From positions 1 to 18,113 of the forward strand of contig DAOOIT010000096.1 of assembly GCA_035384565.1 (NCBI GenBank): DNA of 18,113 bases, written 5' to 3'. Under the pieces are notes generated by a model. That model was not told the DNA's origin. It made no database searches and saw only the letters and a program-made list of their open reading frames with translations. This DNA is from Planctomycetota bacterium (GTDB taxonomy: Bacteria; Planctomycetota; PUPC01; DSUN01). This document shows, one piece after another, positions 13,976-18,113 of the stretch (position 1 is its first letter; each line of letters begins with the position of its first letter). The translations under genes were made by a program, and so were the position numbers.

Positions 13976-14860
13976 TCAGCGCCTCGTGTTCGGCCGGGGC
14001 GGCGTGTCCGGCTCGGATGCCTCGTCGTCGGGTGCGGGGCCTCCCGTGGCCTCCGCTCCGCCGCCCAGGACCTCGATCTGCGAGACGTGGAACACGGCGT
14101 CGCGGTCGCCGCCGGTGTCCACGCTCACCATCTGCTTCAGGGTCTCGGTGCCCGTCACGGTGCCGACGCCGTTGGGCGTCTTGACGCGGGTGCCCTTGCG
14201 GGGCAGTTGCTCGCGGAGTTCGGCGTAGCTCTGGTCTTCGAAGCGCAGGCAGCACATGAGGCGCCCGCAGCGGCCCGAGATCTTCGCGGGGTCGAGGGTG
14301 GTCTTCTGGGCCTTGGCCATCCGCATGGTGACGGGGGCCAGGTCCTTCATGAAGCTCTTGCAGCAGAGCATGCGGCCGCAGTGCTCCACGTCGGCCAGCA
14401 GGCGGGCCTCGTCGCGGACGCCGATCTGGCGCATCTCGATACGGGTGCGGTACTGGGCGGCCAGGTCCTTCACCAGGGCGCGGAAGTCCACCCGCCCGTC
14501 GGCGAGGAAGTAGAAGATGATCTTGTCGCCGCCGAAGAGGTGTTCGACGCTCACGAGCTTCATCGGGAGGTTGTGCTCGCGGATCTTGGCCTCGCAGAAC
14601 TTGTATTCCTGCGAGGCGAAGCTCTCCTCGATCTCTTCGGCGCGCGCGACGTCGCGCGGGGTGGCCCGGCGCAGCACCTGGCCGATGGGCTGTTCCTCGG
14701 GCGCGTTGGCGCTGGGCTCGGAGCGGCAGACGATCTCGCCCAGTTCCACCCCGCGGTCGGTCCGCAGGATGCACTTCTCGCCTCGGTGGAGATCGGATGT
14801 CTCGCTGCGGAAGACTCCGATATGCCTCATCGCCCCGTAGCAGGCGATCATCTGGTACAT
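13976..14860 (-). CDS. ricT: PSP1/RicT (YaaT) family protein
   Basis: A 294-residue protein of the PSP1 C-terminal family, known as RicT/YaaT in Bacillus, where it joins RicA and RicF in a [4Fe-4S]-carrying complex that stimulates RNase Y-dependent mRNA processing. The PSP1 core runs from about 18 to 215. Two cysteine-rich motifs, CGRMLCC (161-167) and CGRLMCC (198-204), are the likely cluster ligands. The tail beyond 268 (GGAEATGGPAPDDEASEPDT) is acidic and probably disordered. The ATG has GAGGTG 5 nt upstream and follows the holB stop by 4 bp, reproducing the holB-ricT neighbourhood of Firmicutes. No ricA or ricF is visible here, so its partners in this organism are unknown. Confidence 0.92.
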   Translation of the reverse strand: MYQMIACYGAMRHIGVFRSETSDLHRGEKCILRTDRGVELGEIVCRSEPSANAPEEQPIGQVLRRATPRDVARAEEIEESFASQEYKFCEAKIREHNLPMKLVSVEHLFGGDKIIFYFLADGRVDFRALVKDLAAQYRTRIEMRQIGVRDEARLLADVEHCGRMLCCKSFMKDLAPVTMRMAKAQKTTLDPAKISGRCGRLMCCLRFEDQSYAELREQLPRKGTRVKTPNGVGTVTGTETLKQMVSVDTGGDRDAVFHVSQIEVLGGGAEATGGPAPDDEASEPDTPPRPNTRR

Positions 14861-14864
14861 GGTT

Positions 14865-15923
14865 TCACCTCACAGCCAGCGGGCTTTCGTGTCGCAAGAG
14901 AGCTCCCGTGTCGAGCACGAACCTGTCGAGCAGGAGCTTGAGGTTCGCGTTCGCCTCGAGCCGGTCGCGGGTCTCCTGGGCGAGTGCGGCGAGGTGCTGG
15001 GCGGCCGCGGGTCCGAGGCCCTCGCCGAGCGCCGCCAGCGCGTCGCACGCGTCGCCCCACGTCCGCAATTCCTCCGGCTGCCCGGTCACGCGGAGGAACA
15101 GGTCGCGCCAGGCCAGGCCCACCAGGTCGAGCATCGGCTTGAGGCGCTCGCGCGCGTCGGCCAGCGAGGCCCCGTCCCCGCGGGCACGGTCGAGCAGTTC
15201 GCCCGACAGGGTGAACTCCTCGCCCGGCTGCATGCCGGCGAGGCGGGCGAGGAGGCTCCTGGCCGCCTCGAACGTGCCGTCCCCGTGGCATCTCAACGCG
15301 TGCCCGGGGCTGCCCTGGGCCAGGCGGGCCAGCGGCCGCGCGAGCGCGGGGTCCACCCCGTGCCCCTCGGCCAGGATGCGCTCCACCGCCGACGCCGCCA
15401 GCGGGCGGAACCGCACGATCTGGCAGCGCGACACCACCGTGTCCACGAACGGCTCGAGGCGGCAGGCGATCAGGATCAGGAGCGAGTGCGGGGGCGGCTC
15501 CTCGAGGGTCTTGAGCAGGCAGTTCTGCGCCTCCTCGGTCATCCGGTCCGCGTCCACCACCACAAACACCTTGTAGCGCCCCTCGAACGGCTTGTAGGCG
15601 ATGGCGTCCTGTATCTCCTCACGCACCTGCTCGATCAGGATCTGCGCGCGTGGCTCGCCCTTCGAGCCGCCGTCGCGGCGGCGCACGAAGGTGACGTCGG
15701 GGTGGTTGCCGTGCTCGACCTTGAGGCACGAGGGGCACAGGTCGCACGCGTCGCCCCGGCCCCGCAGGCACAGCACGGCCTTGGCCAGTTCGCGCGCGAG
15801 CAGTTGCTTGCCGATGCCGTCCCTGCCCACAAACAGGTAGGCATGCGGCAGCCGCCCGCGCTCCACCGCCTGGCGGAAGCGCTCGATGATGCTCTCGTGC
15901 CCGAGGATTCGCGCCCAGGCCAT
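14865..15923 (-). CDS. holB: DNA polymerase III delta' subunit
   Basis: A 352-residue AAA+ clamp-loader subunit. Residues 33-40 (GRDGIGKQ) are a modified P-loop, followed by a zinc-binding set Cys52, Cys60, Cys63 and Cys66, the acidic VVVDADRM (121-128), LLKTLEEPP (136-144) and the SRC sensor motif (165-167). The P-loop ends in Lys-Gln where ATP-binding subunits have Lys-Ser/Thr, in line with delta' being a non-hydrolysing stator. The C-terminal part (210-352) should be the collar domain. The ribosome site is weak (GGGTGA), and the gene starts 14 bp after the lipoyl-domain gene, so coupling is likely. It is followed closely by ricT. Confidence 0.93.
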   Translation of the reverse strand: MAWARILGHESIIERFRQAVERGRLPHAYLFVGRDGIGKQLLARELAKAVLCLRGRGDACDLCPSCLKVEHGNHPDVTFVRRRDGGSKGEPRAQILIEQVREEIQDAIAYKPFEGRYKVFVVVDADRMTEEAQNCLLKTLEEPPPHSLLILIACRLEPFVDTVVSRCQIVRFRPLAASAVERILAEGHGVDPALARPLARLAQGSPGHALRCHGDGTFEAARSLLARLAGMQPGEEFTLSGELLDRARGDGASLADARERLKPMLDLVGLAWRDLFLRVTGQPEELRTWGDACDALAALGEGLGPAAAQHLAALAQETRDRLEANANLKLLLDRFVLDTGALLRHESPLAVR

Positions 15924-15937
15924 GGCTCACCCGCCTG

Positions 15938-16186
15938 CTAGGAGGCCGTCTCGATGATCCCCAGAATGTCGCCCACCTTCACCTTGTCGTCGTCGTGCAC
16001 GCGGATCTCGGCGAGCGTGCCCGAGACCGGGGCTGGGACGTCGAAGGTCGCCTTGTCGGTGCGCATCTCCAGAACGCCTTGGTCCTTCTCCACCCCCTCG
16101 CCCACCTCGGCGTACCAGAACGACACGATGGCCTCGCTGCCGGCGTCTTCGCCCAGGTCGGGCAGCCTGAACTCGTGGCGTGCCAT
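15938..16186 (-). CDS. free-standing E2-type lipoyl-domain protein
   Basis: An 82-residue protein that is nothing but one biotin/lipoyl attachment domain. The hairpin MRTDKATFDVPAPVSG places the acceptor Lys45 in the DKA motif typical of lipoyl domains of 2-oxoacid dehydrogenase E2 subunits (biotin carriers usually have MKM). The start LPDLGEDAGSEA also matches E2 N termini. It lacks the subunit-binding and catalytic domains of E2 and is too short for GcvH. It starts 7 bp after lipA and its AAAGGAG ribosome site overlaps the lipA end, 11 nt before the ATG. The placement beside lipA and lipB suggests a dedicated substrate or carrier. It could be the detached N-terminal domain of an E2 encoded elsewhere. 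Family call is firm; role is open. Confidence 0.92.
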   Translation of the reverse strand: MARHEFRLPDLGEDAGSEAIVSFWYAEVGEGVEKDQGVLEMRTDKATFDVPAPVSGTLAEIRVHDDDKVKVGDILGIIETAS

Positions 16187-16193
16187 GCGGAAG

Positions 16194-17072
16194 TCAGCTC
16201 CTTTCTGCGAGGCAGAGGCCCGCGGCAAGGGCGTCGGCGTGGTAGGAACTGCGGACGAAGGGTCCGGCAGCCACGGCCGCGAAGCCCAGCGCCTCGGCCT
16301 CGTGCTGGTAGGTGTCGAACTCCTCGGGGGGGACGAACCGCTCGACGGGCAGGTGCTCAGGCGACGGCCGCAGGTACTGGCCCACGGTGAGCGCCTGGCA
16401 GCCTGCGTCGCGAAGGTCGCGCATCACGGCCAGCACCTCGTCGTGGCTCTCGCCGAGGCCGACCATCAGGCCGCTCTTCGTGGCCGCGCCCTCCCCCGCC
16501 TCCGCGGCGAGACGCAGGACCTCGATCGAACGCTCGTAGGCCGCCTGCGGCCGCACCCGCGGGTAGAGCCTCGGCACGGTCTCGACGTTGTGGTTGAACA
16601 CGTCGGGGCGCGCCTCGAGGACCCGGCGGATACACGGCTCGCTGCCCTGGAAGTCGGGCGTCAGGACCTCGACCGCGGCCGTGCAGGCCGCGCGAATGGC
16701 GGCGATCGTGGCCGCGAAGTGTCCGCTGCCGCCGTCCGGCAGGTCGTCGCGGGTCACCGACGTCACCACCACATGGCTCAGGCCCAGGCGTGCGGCGGCC
16801 TCGGCCACGCGACGCGGCTCGTCGGGGTCCGGCGGCGCGGGCAGGCCGCGCGTCACGGCGCAGAAGGCGCACGAGCGGCTGCACACGCTGCCGAGGATCA
16901 GGAACGTCGCCGTGCCGCGCGCGAAGCACTCGCAGGCATTCGGGCAGTGCGCGCTCTGGCACACCGTGTGCAGCCCCAGCTCGCGCAGGAGTTCGCGCAC
17001 CGGGCGCATCGCGCCCTCGGGCGGCAAGCGCTTGCGGACCCACGGCGGAAATCGCCTCGATGGAGACGCCAT
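16194..17072 (-). CDS. lipA: lipoyl synthase
   Basis: A 292-residue radical SAM enzyme that inserts two sulfurs into protein-bound octanoyl groups to make lipoyl groups. The auxiliary cluster motif CQSAHCPNACECF (Cys38, Cys43, Cys49) supplies the sacrificed sulfur, and CSRSCAFC (Cys64, Cys68, Cys71) binds the radical SAM [4Fe-4S] cluster. The C-terminal GPFVRSSYHAD carries the RSSY serine ligand near 275. All catalytic residues are present. ATG at 17072 has AGGTGG 6 nt upstream; in-frame GTG 17075 and TTG 17093 are less likely. It leads the lipA, lipoyl-domain, holB, ricT run and diverges from lipB. Confidence 0.97.
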   Translation of the reverse strand: MASPSRRFPPWVRKRLPPEGAMRPVRELLRELGLHTVCQSAHCPNACECFARGTATFLILGSVCSRSCAFCAVTRGLPAPPDPDEPRRVAEAAARLGLSHVVVTSVTRDDLPDGGSGHFAATIAAIRAACTAAVEVLTPDFQGSEPCIRRVLEARPDVFNHNVETVPRLYPRVRPQAAYERSIEVLRLAAEAGEGAATKSGLMVGLGESHDEVLAVMRDLRDAGCQALTVGQYLRPSPEHLPVERFVPPEEFDTYQHEAEALGFAAVAAGPFVRSSYHADALAAGLCLAERS

Positions 17073-17137
17073 CACAGTCCACCTGCCCGTCAACAGAGGG
17101 GAAACGGGGCCGAGCGGGCTCCCACGCCCCAGCTCGC

Positions 17138-17166
17138 ATGGTATCGGCCCCCGCCGGCGGAGTCAA
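17138..17166 (-). promoter_or_regulatory. sigma70-like promoter for lipA
   Basis: On the minus strand TTGACT (17161-17166), a 17-bp spacer and TACCAT (17138-17143). The start point would be near 17132, leaving a leader of about 60 nt before the ATG at 17072. Its -35 box lies 7 bp from the -35 box of the opposing lipB promoter. Confidence 0.65.
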
Positions 17167-17173
17167 GCGCCTT

Positions 17174-17202
17174 TTGACGGCTCGCCCGCGTTGCGGTAGC
17201 AT
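17174..17202 (+). promoter_or_regulatory. sigma70-like promoter for lipB
   Basis: TTGACG (17174-17179), a 17-bp spacer and TAGCAT (17197-17202). Transcription would start near 17209, giving a very short leader of about 17 nt that still contains AGGAGAG. The leader is only just long enough for a ribosome site. Confidence 0.65.
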
Positions 17203-17225
17203 CGGAGTCCCCAGGAGAGCCTGCC

Positions 17226-17933
17226 ATGCCGGTCTGCCACGTGCTGCGCATCCCCCGCATCCGATATGCCGAAGCGCTGGAGTTCCAACTCCGAGTGCTG
17301 GAGCGGGTGCGCGAATCGGCCGCAGGCGACGCGGCCCTGCTGCTTCTGGAGCACGAGCCGGTCGTCACTATCGGCCGCTCGGGCACCGCCGCGCACCTGC
17401 GCGTGGCGCGCGACGAGTTGGCCCGCCGCGGCATCGCGGTGCACGAGACCAATCGCGGGGGCGACGTGACCTATCACGGCCCCGGGCAGATCGTGGGGTA
17501 CCCCATCGTCTACCTGCCCGAGGAGCGCCGCGACATTCACCGCTTCCTCCGCTCGCTGGAGGCCGTGGTCATCCGTGCGCTGGCCCGCCACGGCATCGAG
17601 GGGCGGCGCGACCCGCAGTACACCGGCGTGTGGGTGGGCGACGCCAAGATCGCGGCCATCGGCGTCGCCTTCCGTCGCTGGACCTCGCACCACGGCTTCG
17701 CCCTGAACGTCGCGACCGACCTGTCGGCCTTCGACCTCATCGTGCCCTGCGGCATTGTTGGCCGCGCGGTGACCTCGATGCAGCGCCTGCTTGGGGCCGC
17801 GCCCGACCGCCGCGGCGTGGAGAAGGCGCTCATCGAGGAGTTCGTCGTCGAGTTCGGCCTCGACGCCGCGCCCGAGTGTGCCACCCCCCAGGAATTGCTC
17901 GCGCGACTGTCGCCTGAGCCGAGGCCCTCCTGA
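17226..17933 (+). CDS. lipB: lipoyl(octanoyl) transferase
   Basis: A 235-residue cytoplasmic enzyme that moves octanoyl groups from acyl carrier protein to lipoyl domains. Family motifs: NRGGDVTYHGPGQIVGYPI (76-94), GVWVGDAKIAAIGVAFRRW (134-152) with catalytic Lys141, HHGFALNV (155-162) and the catalytic Cys175 in FDLIVPCGI. Both active-site residues are intact. The ATG has AGGAGAG 6 nt upstream. It diverges from lipA and should supply octanoylated substrates for it; the orphan lipoyl-domain protein in the opposite operon is a plausible acceptor. Confidence 0.96.
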   Translation: MPVCHVLRIPRIRYAEALEFQLRVLERVRESAAGDAALLLLEHEPVVTIGRSGTAAHLRVARDELARRGIAVHETNRGGDVTYHGPGQIVGYPIVYLPEERRDIHRFLRSLEAVVIRALARHGIEGRRDPQYTGVWVGDAKIAAIGVAFRRWTSHHGFALNVATDLSAFDLIVPCGIVGRAVTSMQRLLGAAPDRRGVEKALIEEFVVEFGLDAAPECATPQELLARLSPEPRPS

Positions 17934-18113
17934 GCCTGGAGCGCCCACAAACAACTCTTCGAGCAGTTGCGCGAAAACTCTTGCGTCGAGCCCGCCCGTC
18001 CGAAGTGTCTTCACGACGGTAGCATGCACGCGGCACGGTCGCCATAGGCTCCGGAGCTACTGGCGAACCACTGGCGGCTATGCGTGCCTGTACCAGCATC
18101 GAACCTCCCGCGG
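17934..18113. other. sequence downstream of lipB, no gene recognised
   Basis: No convincing gene, hairpin terminator or RNA was seen in these 180 bp before the window edge. All three plus frames and one minus frame stay open over parts of it, so the end of an off-window gene cannot be excluded. It looks less GC-rich than the neighbouring coding sequence, by eye. Confidence 0.4.

Noticed and set aside
17163..18029. Minus-strand 288-codon frame starting MHATVVKTLRTGGLDARVFA
   Set aside because: The first 30 residues look protein-like, but the remainder is the complement of lipB, and no family is recognised.
17830..18099. Minus-strand 89-codon frame with GGAGG before its ATG
   Set aside because: Half of it is antisense to lipB and the product is Arg-rich with no recognisable domain. 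The ribosome site is attractive but insufficient.

Overview
This is a GC-rich, gene-dense bacterial chromosome segment. It most likely comes from the Planctomycetota or a related PVC lineage, probably an uncultured one. The clearest clue is a small protein at 13390-13800 that looks like the Minf_1886 family, which is known mainly from Planctomycetes and Verrucomicrobia. Further clues are ResB plus a very large CcsA, an archaeal-type phosphoglycerate mutase, and short word-like repeats in the spacers. No phage, integrase, CRISPR array, rRNA or tRNA was seen.

Left part (1-4613, minus strand). A NuoE-like [2Fe-2S] protein and the first 354 residues of a NuoF-like NADH/FMN protein overlap as the start of an NADH-linked operon, probably hydC-hydB of a HydABC-type hydrogenase or a soluble NADH dehydrogenase module. 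Upstream lies polA, complete with proofreading and 5' nuclease domains, behind a strong sigma70-like promoter. Its proofreading domain carries an in-frame low-complexity insert made of spacer-type words.

Accessory island (4614-5843). There is no intact gene here. The stretch holds degenerate direct repeats, a probable HicB-type antitoxin remnant, two identical tandem copies of a 216-bp unit with REP-like hairpins, and a frameshifted HigA-type antitoxin remnant.

Middle (5872-8221). A secreted SMP-30/gluconolactonase-like protein diverges from a TM1367-like cyclophilin-fold protein. The latter converges on a zinc-type medium-chain dehydrogenase.

Right part (8366-17933). A minus-strand run reads in transcription order lipA, lone lipoyl-domain protein, holB, ricT, Minf_1886-like gene, apgM, resB, ccsA. 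The joints are 14 bp or less, or overlapping, within lipA-lipoyl-holB-ricT and within apgM-resB-ccsA. LipB diverges from lipA across a compact promoter pair whose -35 boxes lie 7 bp apart. LipB attaches octanoyl groups and LipA inserts sulfur, and the 82-residue lipoyl protein is an obvious candidate substrate. HolB and RicT form the pairing familiar from Firmicutes. ResB and CcsA together make the System II cytochrome c heme-attachment complex.

No wholly new multi-gene system is evident. The best leads are the free-standing lipoyl domain in the lip locus, the roughly 300-residue insert splitting CcsA, the repeat-derived insert in polA, and the tandem REP-like units between two broken antitoxin genes.
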